A DNA stretch of 64,000 nt, taken from NCBI RefSeq assembly GCF_004000765.1, contig NZ_BILW01000013.1, positions 62,001 through 126,000 of the forward strand, read 5' to 3'. The position numbers and the translations under genes are program-made. Below are positions 1 through 8,656 of this stretch, in pieces. Within the stretch, counting starts at the first letter, position 1; each line of letters starts with the position of its first letter. Source of the stretch: Paenibacillus chondroitinus NBRC 15376. Its GTDB lineage: Bacteria; Bacillota; Bacilli; Paenibacillales; NBRC-103111. The notes below the pieces were generated by a model. It saw only the letters and a list, made by a program, of their open reading frames with translations, ran no database searches and was not told the DNA's origin.

Positions 1-1055
1 TGACGCATCAAACGGATCATTTTCAGAATCGGTTTCGAAATCGAATTAGCCAGAAACATCGCCGTCACTATCGAAAAGCCGATACAAATCAGCGCAATCA
101 CAATGATGATTTGCAGCATGCGGTTAGAGTCTTTGTACAAGGCAGACTCCGAAATGACATTTACGACCATCCAGTCGTTGGTATGCAGCTTTTTGTAATT
201 CACGATCCATTTCTGCCCAGCATGCTTAAGTGGAAAACCATTGGTTTCGTCGGAAGACTGCAGCAATTGGTTTGAGCCCTGTTCCCCCAGTACTTCCCGA
301 ACATTTTTCCCTAAAAATTGATTGTCGGGATAGGAAATAATTCGACCGCTGCCATCAATAATGAAACTTTGAAGATCGGAGGAGTTCTTCGTCACTTTAC
401 TGACGATTTCCTTGAGTACATCTTCGCGAATATCAAGCACGGCGATGATGCCAACAGGGCTGTCGTCAGAGGTTTTATAAATCTGCTTAGCCAATGAGAA
501 CACGTGGACGCTCTGTGAATTCAAACTGTCGACATACGTCCCGAAACGGGTCGGGAACCATCGGAAGTTGCTGCCATCCTCAAGAGTCTTGAGAAAAGGA
601 GTTACGATGCCTGCGGAACGGTCGCTCCAGCGGTAAATGCCTTTTATGTAGTGCGTTTGCGTTAGAAAGGAGATCGATTGAAAATCTTGATTAATCGCTA
701 TAATGGTCGATAGCTTCGTTGTTAAGGATAAGCTGTCCAAATCATACTGTCCGTTGTCAACCCGATCGAGCGTACGCAGCATGGAAACGATTTCATTATT
801 GTTTACGACTTGCATCATCATGTCTTTATAGATGCCAAGCCGTGTATCGATATTATCGGCCGTTTGCTTGAGCAGCTGCTCGGAATATTCGGTGACCTTA
901 TTGTTGATGGTTGATTTCGAGATGGAATAAGAAATAAATCCCATTGCAACCAGAGGCGTCAATGAGAACAGAAATAAAAGCAGCATCCATTTATAACGTA
1001 TGCTGCTTGTCCATATGAGTATCCTTTTGTTGTTCTTTTCAGGTCGTTTCGCCAT
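1..1055 (-). CDS. Sensor histidine kinase, YesM type (N-terminal part; gene runs off the left edge)
   Basis: Only the first 351 codons lie in the window, so kinase domains are not visible. Seen: a basic N-terminus, a first membrane helix at about residues 18-40, a long extracytoplasmic region of Cache type (about 45-310), a second helix at about 313-336, and then the start of a HAMP-like segment (ANSISKPI) at the edge. This is the front half of a YesM/LytS-like sugar-sensing kinase. The start is the ATG at 1053-1055, preceded by GAAGGGA. It lies 18 bp downstream of a CUT1 permease gene on the same strand, so it is probably co-transcribed with that importer and may sense its substrate. The response regulator would be expected past the left edge. 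Confidence 0.8.
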   Translation of the reverse strand, partial: MAKRPEKNNKRILIWTSSIRYKWMLLLFLFSLTPLVAMGFISYSISKSTINNKVTEYSEQLLKQTADNIDTRLGIYKDMMMQVVNNNEIVSMLRTLDRVDNGQYDLDSLSLTTKLSTIIAINQDFQSISFLTQTHYIKGIYRWSDRSAGIVTPFLKTLEDGSNFRWFPTRFGTYVDSLNSQSVHVFSLAKQIYKTSDDSPVGIIAVLDIREDVLKEIVSKVTKNSSDLQSFIIDGSGRIISYPDNQFLGKNVREVLGEQGSNQLLQSSDETNGFPLKHAGQKWIVNYKKLHTNDWMVVNVISESALYKDSNRMLQIIIVIALICIGFSIVTAMFLANSISKPILKMIRLMR

Positions 1056-1073
1056 GATGGAAATCCCTTCTAT

Positions 1074-1892
1074 CTATCCTTTAACCCCTGACATCGCCAC
1101 GCCTTGAACAATGTGTCTTTGCAACAGAATAAACACCACGATGGTTGGGATTGCTGCAATTGAGCTTGCCGCCATAATCATATTCAGGGACATTATATTA
1201 TTCGACAAAAACGTTGGAAGTCCTGCCGAAAGAATCATGTTCTCTTGCGAGGTAATGGATAGGTAAGGCCATAAGAAGTTGTTCCAGGACAGGATGAAAT
1301 AAAAAATGCCGACGGACACCATCGCCGATTTCGTAAGCGGCAAACAGATGCGCAGCCACAAGTTGATACTCCTGCAGCCGTCAATCTGCGCTGCTTCAAT
1401 ATAATCTTTAGGGACACCGTCCATAAACTGCTTCAGCAGCAGAATCCCGAGGGGATTCGTCAAGCCAGGAAGAATAATCGCCCAGATATTATCGATTAGT
1501 TTCAAGTGCAGCGTTGTCTCATATAGCGGGATCAGGATCGCTTCCGTCGGGATGAGCAATCCTGAAACGATCAGCAGATAGAACAAGCCTTTGGATTTAA
1601 AAGGTAATTTGGAAAAAGAGAAAGCTGCCAGCGAGCTGAAAAACAAGGAAACCACGGTGGTTATTACACCAATCACCGCTGAATTCCAGGTCCATCTCAG
1701 GATCTGGGAATCCTTCATCACTTTGTCATAATTAGCGAAGGTCAAATCAGACCATTTTATCCAATCGCTTAATGTATAGACATTGACGCCATTCGGCTTT
1801 AATGACACCAGAAGCATCCATATGAGGGGAAAAATAAACAACAGGGCAAGAACGACGGCGACGACATTCAGCGTAATTCGTTTTATTGGCAT
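1074..1892 (-). CDS. Carbohydrate ABC transporter permease, MalG type (CUT1)
   Basis: A 272-residue inner-membrane permease with about six membrane helices, the first at residues 7-29. The EAA loop that contacts the ATPase is seen as DYIEAAQIDGC followed by LPLTKSAM. Ends with VQGVAMSGVKG, the usual C-terminus of CUT1 MalG-like subunits. The start has GGAGGTCCCA just before the ATG. The partner permease ends 11 bp upstream, and the sensor kinase gene starts 18 bp downstream. Substrate cannot be read from the sequence; a mono- or oligosaccharide is the family norm. Confidence 0.92.
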   Translation of the reverse strand: MPIKRITLNVVAVVLALLFIFPLIWMLLVSLKPNGVNVYTLSDWIKWSDLTFANYDKVMKDSQILRWTWNSAVIGVITTVVSLFFSSLAAFSFSKLPFKSKGLFYLLIVSGLLIPTEAILIPLYETTLHLKLIDNIWAIILPGLTNPLGILLLKQFMDGVPKDYIEAAQIDGCRSINLWLRICLPLTKSAMVSVGIFYFILSWNNFLWPYLSITSQENMILSAGLPTFLSNNIMSLNMIMAASSIAAIPTIVVFILLQRHIVQGVAMSGVKG

Positions 1893-1903
1893 TGGGACCT
1901 CCG

Positions 1904-2824
1904 TTAGTCTTGACGATCTGTCAGTTTAAATTGAATCAGGGCAATGAGCAGCATCATGAGACAAAAAACAATGGACTGAGCGGAAGCAAGACCGAACATA
2001 TCCTTTTTAAACCCTGTCACATAAATGTATCTGATCATCGTATTCGTCGAATCGCCCGGACCGCCGCCTGTCATGATTTGAACTTGCCCGAACAGTTTCA
2101 GACACGCAATAACCTGATAAAACACCTGTATTTTCATGACTCTAGACAAACCCGGGAGCGTAATATGCCAAAATTGCTTCCAAGCGCTAGCGCCATCTAT
2201 TTTCGCAGCTTCATAATGATCCGTGGGAATTTCTTGTAATCCGGCTAGAAACAAGACCATGACGAACCCAACCGTCCACCAATTGGTCGTTATCGTAATC
2301 GCCCACCACGCAAAATTTTTATCCGTTAACCAGTGAATTTCTCCAGGGATGCCAATAAGCTTTAAAAAAGCATGGATCGGTCCGTACTTGGAGTCGAACA
2401 TACGCAGCCAGATAAAACTGATAACAGAAACAGAAAGCACATACGGTAAGAAAAAAATAGAACGAATCGTTGTTCGGAATACAATTTTTTGATTGATTAG
2501 CAGCGCCAATACCAGTCCAAGTACAATAACCGCTGGCGTACAAATCAAAACGAAGTAAACCGAGTGCCACATATACAAATAAAAGTCTGAATCGGTGAAA
2601 ATTTTCTTGTAATTCGCGAAACCAACAAACTTTTGCATACCTTGAATGTTCCACACATGCAAGCTCATCCAAGCCCCCCGACATACCGGCCAGAGGTAGA
2701 AAATCGTAAAGGGAATGAGGAACGGTATCAGGTACAAAATCGCTTTCCAGTCATTAAGAAAAGGCCAAACGTAGGTTTTTCGAAGGACAACCGTCCCCTC
2801 GTTCTCTCTCACTTTAGTCTCCAT
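1904..2824 (-). CDS. Sugar ABC transporter permease, MalF type (CUT1)
   Basis: A 306-residue permease with a first helix in ILYLIPFLIPFTIFYLW and the EAA motif DHYEAAKIDGAS near residue 210, both typical of MalF-like CUT1 subunits. I place the start at the ATG at 2822-2824, which follows AAGGAGTATACCCT; an upstream in-frame ATG at 2905 would run through the hairpin lying between this gene and the lipoprotein gene and has no good ribosome site. Forms a heteromeric channel with the gene at 1074-1892; the substrate lipoprotein is encoded upstream at 2923-4236. Confidence 0.92.
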   Translation of the reverse strand: METKVRENEGTVVLRKTYVWPFLNDWKAILYLIPFLIPFTIFYLWPVCRGAWMSLHVWNIQGMQKFVGFANYKKIFTDSDFYLYMWHSVYFVLICTPAVIVLGLVLALLINQKIVFRTTIRSIFFLPYVLSVSVISFIWLRMFDSKYGPIHAFLKLIGIPGEIHWLTDKNFAWWAITITTNWWTVGFVMVLFLAGLQEIPTDHYEAAKIDGASAWKQFWHITLPGLSRVMKIQVFYQVIACLKLFGQVQIMTGGGPGDSTNTMIRYIYVTGFKKDMFGLASAQSIVFCLMMLLIALIQFKLTDRQD

Positions 2825-2865
2825 AGGGTATACTCCTTCAATCTTTGCTCTCTGTACTCCAATCA

Positions 2866-2914
2866 AAAAAACCGGGTGAAGCCGCCTTGCTTGATGCAGC
2901 CTCACCGGTTGGCA
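2866..2914 (-). terminator. Hairpin with T-run between lipoprotein and permease genes
   Basis: On the minus strand a G+C-rich stem (ACCGGTGAGGCTGC paired with GCGGCTTCACCCGGT, with bulge and wobble pairs) is followed by seven T. It sits just after the lipoprotein stop codon. It probably terminates part of the transcripts so that binding protein is made in excess over the permeases, a common arrangement in sugar ABC operons. Confidence 0.7.
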
Positions 2915-2922
2915 TACACAGG

Positions 2923-4236
2923 CTAGTTGGATAAAATGTCGTTAATCTGCTTATCCAACGTTTTCAGCCCGTCTTCAGGGGATTGCTTGCCGAAAATAAT
3001 GTTTTGAAGCGATTCCGAAACTGTCGTGATGATCGTCGTGTATTTATCGGTTTTCGGTGCGAATTTCACCGTTTTTTGTGCTTCGATGAAGTAATTGCGG
3101 TAAGGCAGCTTTTTGTATTCATCGCTTGTAGTTACAGCGCTGTTCGCCGGCACGTGGCCTGCTTGCCCCCAAGTTTTGCCGCCAACTTCCGAGAAGTACT
3201 TCATGAATTTAGCTGCTGCTTCTTGTTTCTCAGGTGCTACGTAGCTTGGAATGACGAGCAAATGAGAGCTTCCCCAATGCGTTTGGCTTCCGAAAATGGC
3301 CGGGAGCGGCATGGCGCCGATGTTTGGCGACTTTTCGCCGAGCAGTAGACCCGCTTCCCACACGCCGCCGAACCAGAAGGCCGCTTTGCCGTTGTGGAAC
3401 GAATCCCAAGGGGTTTTATCATTGAGATCTGTATATTTGTTGTTATAAAGGTCCATGTAGAATTTCAAAACATTGAGCGCTTTATCATTATTAATGGCCG
3501 CTTTGTTCGCTTCCGCATTCAACAAGTCGCCGCCCGCTTCATAATACAGGTTCAAGAAAGGCTCTTGGAAATACGGCGTATTTACGGCAAGCGCTTGCAC
3601 GTCCGGCACTTTCGCATGAATTTGTGCGAGTGTCTTCTTGAAGCCCTCCGGTGATAGATCGCCGAGCTTCGGCGTGCCATCATCGTTCAGCAGTTCCGCT
3701 TTTTTCAGCAAATCTTTATTGTAATAGAACATATGAAAATGCGTGTCTAACGGAACTGCGTAGGGCTTGCCATCGTAGGAGACGCTTTTCATATTCGAGT
3801 CGGATATTTGTTTTAAATCAAAGCCGACCTTGCTGGCCAACTGATCCACCGGCACAATTTGCTTCGCTTTCACAAACGGTGAAATGCGGTCCACGTGCGC
3901 GACGGCGACGTCCGGTCCTTTAGAGGAAGATAGCGCTGTGCTAAGCTTCGCGTAATATTCATTGGACTCAAGGCGGAGCTGTTTCACGGTGACTTCTTTC
4001 TGGGATTCGTTGTAACCTTTGATAATTTGGTCAACGAAATCGCCCTCTCCACCGCCGAACATATTCCAAAATGTGATTTCGACCGGGCTTGCCGGTTTGC
4101 CCGCAGCTGCTTTCTCTGTGGCGGCTGCTGTCGATGCCGCGTTGGTGGCAGCGCTTTCTTTTGTGCTCGAGCAACCGGAGATGACTAAGGTAAGTGCTAC
4201 ACTTGCCATCAGCAAACTGGTTAATTTCTTTTTCAT
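2923..4236 (-). CDS. Extracellular sugar-binding lipoprotein (CUT1, SBP family 1)
   Basis: A 437-residue substrate-binding protein. The signal peptide ends in the lipobox VISGC (Cys 22), predicting a lipid-anchored protein on the outer face of the membrane. After a low-complexity Ala/Thr linker the MalE-like fold begins with PVEITFWNMFGGGEGDFV; FWFGGVWEAG near residue 290 and the C-terminal FGKQSPEDGLKTLDKQ are typical of this family. First gene of an importer with the permeases at 1904 and 1074. The upstream region carries a possible catabolite site. No ATPase gene is nearby. Confidence 0.92.
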   Translation of the reverse strand: MKKKLTSLLMASVALTLVISGCSSTKESAATNAASTAAATEKAAAGKPASPVEITFWNMFGGGEGDFVDQIIKGYNESQKEVTVKQLRLESNEYYAKLSTALSSSKGPDVAVAHVDRISPFVKAKQIVPVDQLASKVGFDLKQISDSNMKSVSYDGKPYAVPLDTHFHMFYYNKDLLKKAELLNDDGTPKLGDLSPEGFKKTLAQIHAKVPDVQALAVNTPYFQEPFLNLYYEAGGDLLNAEANKAAINNDKALNVLKFYMDLYNNKYTDLNDKTPWDSFHNGKAAFWFGGVWEAGLLLGEKSPNIGAMPLPAIFGSQTHWGSSHLLVIPSYVAPEKQEAAAKFMKYFSEVGGKTWGQAGHVPANSAVTTSDEYKKLPYRNYFIEAQKTVKFAPKTDKYTTIITTVSESLQNIIFGKQSPEDGLKTLDKQINDILSN

Positions 4237-4274
4237 CGTACGTACAACCCTCTCTCTGATTGATGGATGATTTG

Positions 4275-4288
4275 CGAAAGCATTTTCA
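4275..4288. promoter_or_regulatory. Possible CcpA cre site
   Basis: The minus-strand sequence TGAAAATGCTTTCG resembles the cre pattern TGAAANCGNTTNCA with mismatches at the first central base and the last base. It lies 38 bp upstream of the lipoprotein start, a plausible position for catabolite repression. Judged by eye only. Confidence 0.35.
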
Positions 4289-4746
4289 CTTGGCTACCTT
4301 GGTTAATACTTTACAGGGTTAACGCCCCGGTCTAAACCGATAAAAGGATGATCATTGGGGAACAAATTTAAGGTTGTAAGCGCATGCAGATGAAATGTAG
4401 TAGACGATCTTACGGTGGGTGTTCAAATGTACGATATGGATTCGACCTGATGCATCGTTTGCCACCTATCACCAATCACTCACCGAGTTATGACTGCAGC
4501 AATATCCTATGTTGTAATTTATGCAACCATTTGACTTTAATTGGGAGTCCGATCGCCTGTATATTGTACTTAGTACAACCATTCATGCGCTAAACCGCTT
4601 ATATCTCGCCTTTTCGCAGCAAATGGTTATATATTGTGCAGCGAAAGACCGGATTCACGGTCAGAACACGCCGTTATGTTGTATAAAATGCAGCATAAGC
4701 CTTCTTGTGCTCATTCCTCCAGTTACTCCGCCAACGAACATCAAAA
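4289..4746. other. Intergenic region without a convincing gene
   Basis: This stretch lies upstream of the sugar lipoprotein gene and beyond the terminator of the MFS gene. Short open frames occur on the plus strand but have no credible ribosome sites or protein-like composition. It presumably holds the promoter of the minus-strand sugar importer; I could not pick a clear -35/-10 pair. Confidence 0.5.
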
Positions 4747-4781
4747 AAAGATGACCCCTATACAACTAGGGATCATCTTTA
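4744..4781 (-). terminator. Intrinsic terminator of the MFS transporter gene
   Basis: On the minus strand AAAGATGATCCC pairs with GGGGTCATCTTT across a short loop and is followed by further T. It begins about 10 bp after the MFS stop codon. The A-rich 5' side means it may also work in the other direction. Confidence 0.85.
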
Positions 4782-4791
4782 GTTACTAACC

Positions 4792-6036
4792 TCACGTCTG
4801 CCCTTGCAGTCTCTGAGCCAGCTTGCCCTGCACGAACCAAGCATACACCGCAAACCCCGTCAGCAGCGCTACGGCTGTTAACAAAAATGGCAAAGCGTAA
4901 TGATTGCCGGCCAAAATGTACCCCGCCCAATACGACGCAATCGTATTGCCGATACTTCGTGAAACCGTCCTCATCCCTGCAAAAACATTACGGTCTTCTT
5001 CGGCAACGGCGGACATGCATTCACTGTCCATCATGTTGTTCAGCATCGTAAAGCCAGTGCCTCGAATCATCAGCAGTACGGCGAAGACGGAGCTGGGCAT
5101 AGTAAGCGCCATCAGTCCTACTACTACGATGTTATACAGAAACAGGAATACGAAGGCATTGCGGCTGCCCATGCGCTCCAGTAGGTACGGAACGAGAAGT
5201 GAACCGATAAAAAAGAACACACCGGAGAGAGCTAGCAGCCCAGAGATGCTGCTGTCCTCCATCCCAAATCTAAACTTCAATATGACGTTGAGGAACGGAC
5301 TCAACAGTCCAAAGGTAAAGCCAGAATTAAAGATAAGCAATGCAAGCAGGAACATAAGCGAATAGGCATGCGCTTTCTTGTGTTTGACTGAAGACGGAGC
5401 TGCGGAAGTCTCTGACTTCTCGGTTGCAACGAATCGGTCGTTGGCAGACGGAAGCAGCAAGCCCCTTAGAATACCGGATAGCCCCAAACAGCCGCCAGCC
5501 ACGAAAAAGGCGTATTGGTACAGCGTGCTGTGCCCTGGCAGCCACAACGGGAGATAGCCTCCCAACCATGTGCCAATGCCGGTGCATAAGGTAAAGATCG
5601 CAAACAGCAGCGAGTAAGCGCTGGTCTCTTCTTTTTTCGTGCGGCAATATTGAAAAATCAGTTGGATTTCCGAATTCACGATGGCGCTAATACTAAGGGA
5701 CCAAGTGAGCTGTGCGGTAGTAATCATGCCGACACTGGTGCCGAATCCAAAGATGATCAACGCTAAAAAAGCCAGCAGCATACCGATAACAAGCATCGTT
5801 TTACGGCCTATGTATTTAACGACGATCCCTGCCGGGAGACTGGTTAGCCCCACGGTCAGCGCTCCCAGCGAGGTGATGCGCCCGACGTCCTCTTTGGAGA
5901 AGCCGAGGTCCAGCAGATGTAAGTTTAAAATCAAGTTGAAAATACCGGCGCCGATGCCAAATAAGCTTTCAGTGGCAATAAATCGTTTGACGCCAGGGGA
6001 TAAATCACGGAATAAACCGACTGTGTACGACCACAT
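4792..6036 (-). CDS. MFS transporter
   Basis: A 414-residue protein with about twelve membrane helices and a cytoplasmic middle loop rich in Lys/Ser (residues about 195-220). The loop between helices 2 and 3 has GIVVKYIGRKTM, the major-facilitator signature region. I chose the ATG at 6034-6036 because GAGGAAGGGAGCAGCT precedes it; an upstream ATG at 6096 has no site. It is flanked by terminators or gaps and appears monocistronic. Substrate and direction of transport are not evident; drug or sugar efflux are both possible. Confidence 0.88.
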   Translation of the reverse strand: MWSYTVGLFRDLSPGVKRFIATESLFGIGAGIFNLILNLHLLDLGFSKEDVGRITSLGALTVGLTSLPAGIVVKYIGRKTMLVIGMLLAFLALIIFGFGTSVGMITTAQLTWSLSISAIVNSEIQLIFQYCRTKKEETSAYSLLFAIFTLCTGIGTWLGGYLPLWLPGHSTLYQYAFFVAGGCLGLSGILRGLLLPSANDRFVATEKSETSAAPSSVKHKKAHAYSLMFLLALLIFNSGFTFGLLSPFLNVILKFRFGMEDSSISGLLALSGVFFFIGSLLVPYLLERMGSRNAFVFLFLYNIVVVGLMALTMPSSVFAVLLMIRGTGFTMLNNMMDSECMSAVAEEDRNVFAGMRTVSRSIGNTIASYWAGYILAGNHYALPFLLTAVALLTGFAVYAWFVQGKLAQRLQGQT

Positions 6037-6152
6037 AGCTGCTCCCTTCCTCTTGCTGTATGAACCTATCTTACATGTCAGGGGCGCAGGGTTCAACTTG
6101 AATCATAAAAACCGGAACATAACGAAGTCCCAGCCCTCTTTTACCCAATCCA

Positions 6153-7004
6153 TCAATAGTAAGTAAACATTTGCTCAATATCCACCCTTCCCGAAAGATT
6201 GTCACAAATAGCCACATTTTTCCGGACTTCCTCGGCATTTCGCATACCGATCAGGGCGACATCGACATGAGGATTAGAAAGCGCAAACTGGATTAATGCC
6301 TCGGTATAATCAAAATGGTTTTCCGGATGCACCATCGCCATCCAACGTTGAAAAACGCCCGAAGTAAACGCCCTCATAACCGCAATACCCAGGCCTGCTT
6401 TCTCCGCTTCAAGTATACTGCCAAAGGGTCTATTCGGATCATAGGGATGCTGCATCAAGATATTGTAACAAATCTGCATGATATCAAATTGCCCGCATTG
6501 GATGAAATCATAAACAGCTTTGTTCGAATCTTCACTCGTAAAGCCAATAAAACGAACCAAGCCCTCCGCTTTGAATTGCAGCAGTTGCTCCAATATCCCG
6601 CCGTGCAAAACTTGTTGCACATCTTGATCCTTGTAACTGGTACCGTGAAGCTGAAAAAAGTCCAATCGGTCGGTCTGCAGGCGCTGCAAACTCTGTTCAA
6701 GGGATCGCCTCAGATCATCGGGAGGACATATTTTCGCTTTGCTTGCCAAAAAAATAGCATTGCGGCTGCCCTTCAAAGCGTATCCAAGCAGCTCTTCGCT
6801 TTTACCGTTTCCGTATCCCGGTGCCGTATCGAAATAATTAATGCCTGCTTCAAGTGCGGCGTCAATGGCTGCGATAATGTGGTTATTGTTCTCCGGCAAA
6901 TCGGGATTGTACTCCCGCAAATAATTCCTTAATCCCGCTGGAGCTCCGCCAAAGCCGATCCGACTTACCATTACGTCCGTTTTCCCGAAAGGTACATATT
7001 CCAT
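6153..7004 (-). CDS. Aldo/keto reductase
   Basis: A 283-residue NADPH-dependent oxidoreductase of the AKR TIM-barrel family. The catalytic tetrad is visible: Asp 59 and Tyr 64 (FDTAPGYGNG), Lys 89 (LASKAK) and His 120 (FFQLHG). The ATG follows AAGGAGTGTAAAAAAC. A terminator separates it from the sugar-binding lipoprotein gene upstream, yet the strand is the same, so read-through from the LplABC operon is possible. Likely reduces or oxidises a sugar-derived carbonyl, but this is only a guess from its neighbours. Confidence 0.88.
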   Translation of the reverse strand: MEYVPFGKTDVMVSRIGFGGAPAGLRNYLREYNPDLPENNNHIIAAIDAALEAGINYFDTAPGYGNGKSEELLGYALKGSRNAIFLASKAKICPPDDLRRSLEQSLQRLQTDRLDFFQLHGTSYKDQDVQQVLHGGILEQLLQFKAEGLVRFIGFTSEDSNKAVYDFIQCGQFDIMQICYNILMQHPYDPNRPFGSILEAEKAGLGIAVMRAFTSGVFQRWMAMVHPENHFDYTEALIQFALSNPHVDVALIGMRNAEEVRKNVAICDNLSGRVDIEQMFTYY

Positions 7005-7031
7005 GTTTTTTACACTCCTTATTCATTAGTT

Positions 7032-7064
7032 AAAAAACAAAGAGGCAAGGATAACCCTCACCTC
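7032..7064 (-). terminator. Intrinsic terminator after the lipoprotein gene
   Basis: Minus-strand stem GAGGTGAGG pairs with CCTTGCCTC through two wobble pairs, then TTTGTTTTTT. It lies 12 bp past the stop codon of the lipoprotein gene at 7077 and closes the 7077-11732 operon. Confidence 0.8.
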
Positions 7065-7076
7065 AAGCAAGTAATT

Positions 7077-8603
7077 CTAATTTTGAGCTAGACGTTTTTT
7101 GTACTCGGCATTAAACTCTTCCGTAATTTTTTGGTAGTTCGGATCTTTTTTCAACGAGTCAATATATTTATCCCAATCTTCCATTGCAATTTTCCCGATG
7201 ATGACTTGCGTTTTCATGTCGGCGATTTTTTTCTTGTAGTCGGCACCCAACTTAATATCCGTATCCGATACAAGACCAATTGCCGGATTACCAACGGAAA
7301 CCTTCGCTCTTTCTTCCGTGATTTTCATGTTTCGCTGATAAACCTCTTTGGGCATGCCAGCCGCATATTGCCACAAATCAACGACTGGCGTACTGAACAT
7401 TTTGCCCCATGTTGCTGTTCCTACGCTGTCTGCCACCGCTTTATCATTCGATACTTTTAAACCATCCGTAAGCGTATAATGAACATCTTTAATCCCATAC
7501 AAGGTCAAATCCAGCCCTTCGCCACCGGAACCGTAATTCACAAAGTTTAAAATAGCTTTCATTTTTTGTTCTGGAACCGATTTCGGTATAGCCAGTACAC
7601 CATTCATCCCTGTACCTTGGGGCACATAAGGCTTGCCTCCCGCTTTGGGAGCTAAAGAGACCATCGGCGTCCATTCGACCTTCGGATCTTTTTTCCATTG
7701 GTCCATTGTGTATCTGAACAGCGCCTCTGGCGTCTCATTCGTAATTCCCGCTCTACCGCTTGTAGCGAGCTCCCAATATTGGTTTTCTTTCAAAACCGGG
7801 AAGTCCTGCGGAATTAATCCTTCTTGGTACAGCTTGCGCTGGTAGAGCAGCGATTCTCTCATTTCCGGTTCAAGATACATGTTAACCAGCTTACCGTCTA
7901 CAGCTTTCCACATGCCAACTGTCCCCAGGAATACTTCGTCAATGGTTGCCGATCCCCGCATCGTAAAACCGATTGTATCCTTTTTGCCATCAGGCGCATT
8001 ATCCTTAAACGCTTTCATTACCGTATAAAGCTCATCCATATTGGTCGGCATCTTCAGGCCAAGCTTATCCAGCCAATCTTTACGAATGTCGAAAAATCCG
8101 CCGCCATCCAAAGGCCGTCCTGCAGGAATGGCATAACTTTTGCCATCAATTTTGGTATTGCTCCACGTTTTCGGATTAATGGACACCAGGTTCGGATAAT
8201 CTTTGATATACGGCGTCAAATCCCAGAATGCTCCCTGCTTGACCATTTGCCGGAATAAAGCGGTCGTGATATCCGGGATTTTGATCAAATCTGCAATATC
8301 GCCTGCAGCCAGTGCCACATTGACGCGGTCCGCGTAATCACTCCCCGGAATCCATTGCACCGTCAGCTTCGTATTCGTTCTTTTCTCAAATTCTTTCAGA
8401 ACCGGATTATCAGCACCCGGCGGCTGAGTGATCGTAAAGTCGGTCATGATTTTAATTTCGGTAGGCTTCGCTGGCGCTTTGGTCTCTTCCTTTGTTGTAG
8501 TCGTCCCTCCATCTTTCGCCGGAGCCGAAGAAGGTGCAGAGGAACAGGCGACTGTAAGGGATAAGGATACAACTAACGTAGATAACACGAGAAGTTTTTT
8601 CAT
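7077..8603 (-). CDS. Extracellular sugar-binding lipoprotein, LplA/LipO type
   Basis: A 508-residue solute-binding protein with lipobox LTVAC after the signal peptide and an Ala/Lys/Thr linker. The segment ITQPPGADNPVLKEFEKRTNTKL and the C-terminal MEDWDKYIDSLKKDPNYQKITEEFNAEY are typical of the ~500-residue LplA-like lipoproteins of Paenibacillus. The ATG at 8601-8603 is preferred, with GGGAGATG upstream; an in-frame ATG at 8621 would include this site in the coding region. It is clearly paralogous to the lipoprotein at 20760. Last gene of an operon with two permeases and an enolase-superfamily enzyme. Confidence 0.92.
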   Translation of the reverse strand: MKKLLVLSTLVVSLSLTVACSSAPSSAPAKDGGTTTTKEETKAPAKPTEIKIMTDFTITQPPGADNPVLKEFEKRTNTKLTVQWIPGSDYADRVNVALAAGDIADLIKIPDITTALFRQMVKQGAFWDLTPYIKDYPNLVSINPKTWSNTKIDGKSYAIPAGRPLDGGGFFDIRKDWLDKLGLKMPTNMDELYTVMKAFKDNAPDGKKDTIGFTMRGSATIDEVFLGTVGMWKAVDGKLVNMYLEPEMRESLLYQRKLYQEGLIPQDFPVLKENQYWELATSGRAGITNETPEALFRYTMDQWKKDPKVEWTPMVSLAPKAGGKPYVPQGTGMNGVLAIPKSVPEQKMKAILNFVNYGSGGEGLDLTLYGIKDVHYTLTDGLKVSNDKAVADSVGTATWGKMFSTPVVDLWQYAAGMPKEVYQRNMKITEERAKVSVGNPAIGLVSDTDIKLGADYKKKIADMKTQVIIGKIAMEDWDKYIDSLKKDPNYQKITEEFNAEYKKRLAQN

Positions 8604-8656
8604 ATTTAACTCATCTCCCATAAATGTAGTTGATAGACCGGTACACCTTGCCGGAA

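Noticed and set aside
4384..4754. Short plus-strand open frames in the 4289-4746 gap
   Set aside because: No ribosome sites and no recognisable protein composition; treated as intergenic.
6315..6932. 205-residue plus-strand open frame
   Set aside because: Lies wholly opposite an aldo/keto reductase gene with an intact catalytic tetrad.
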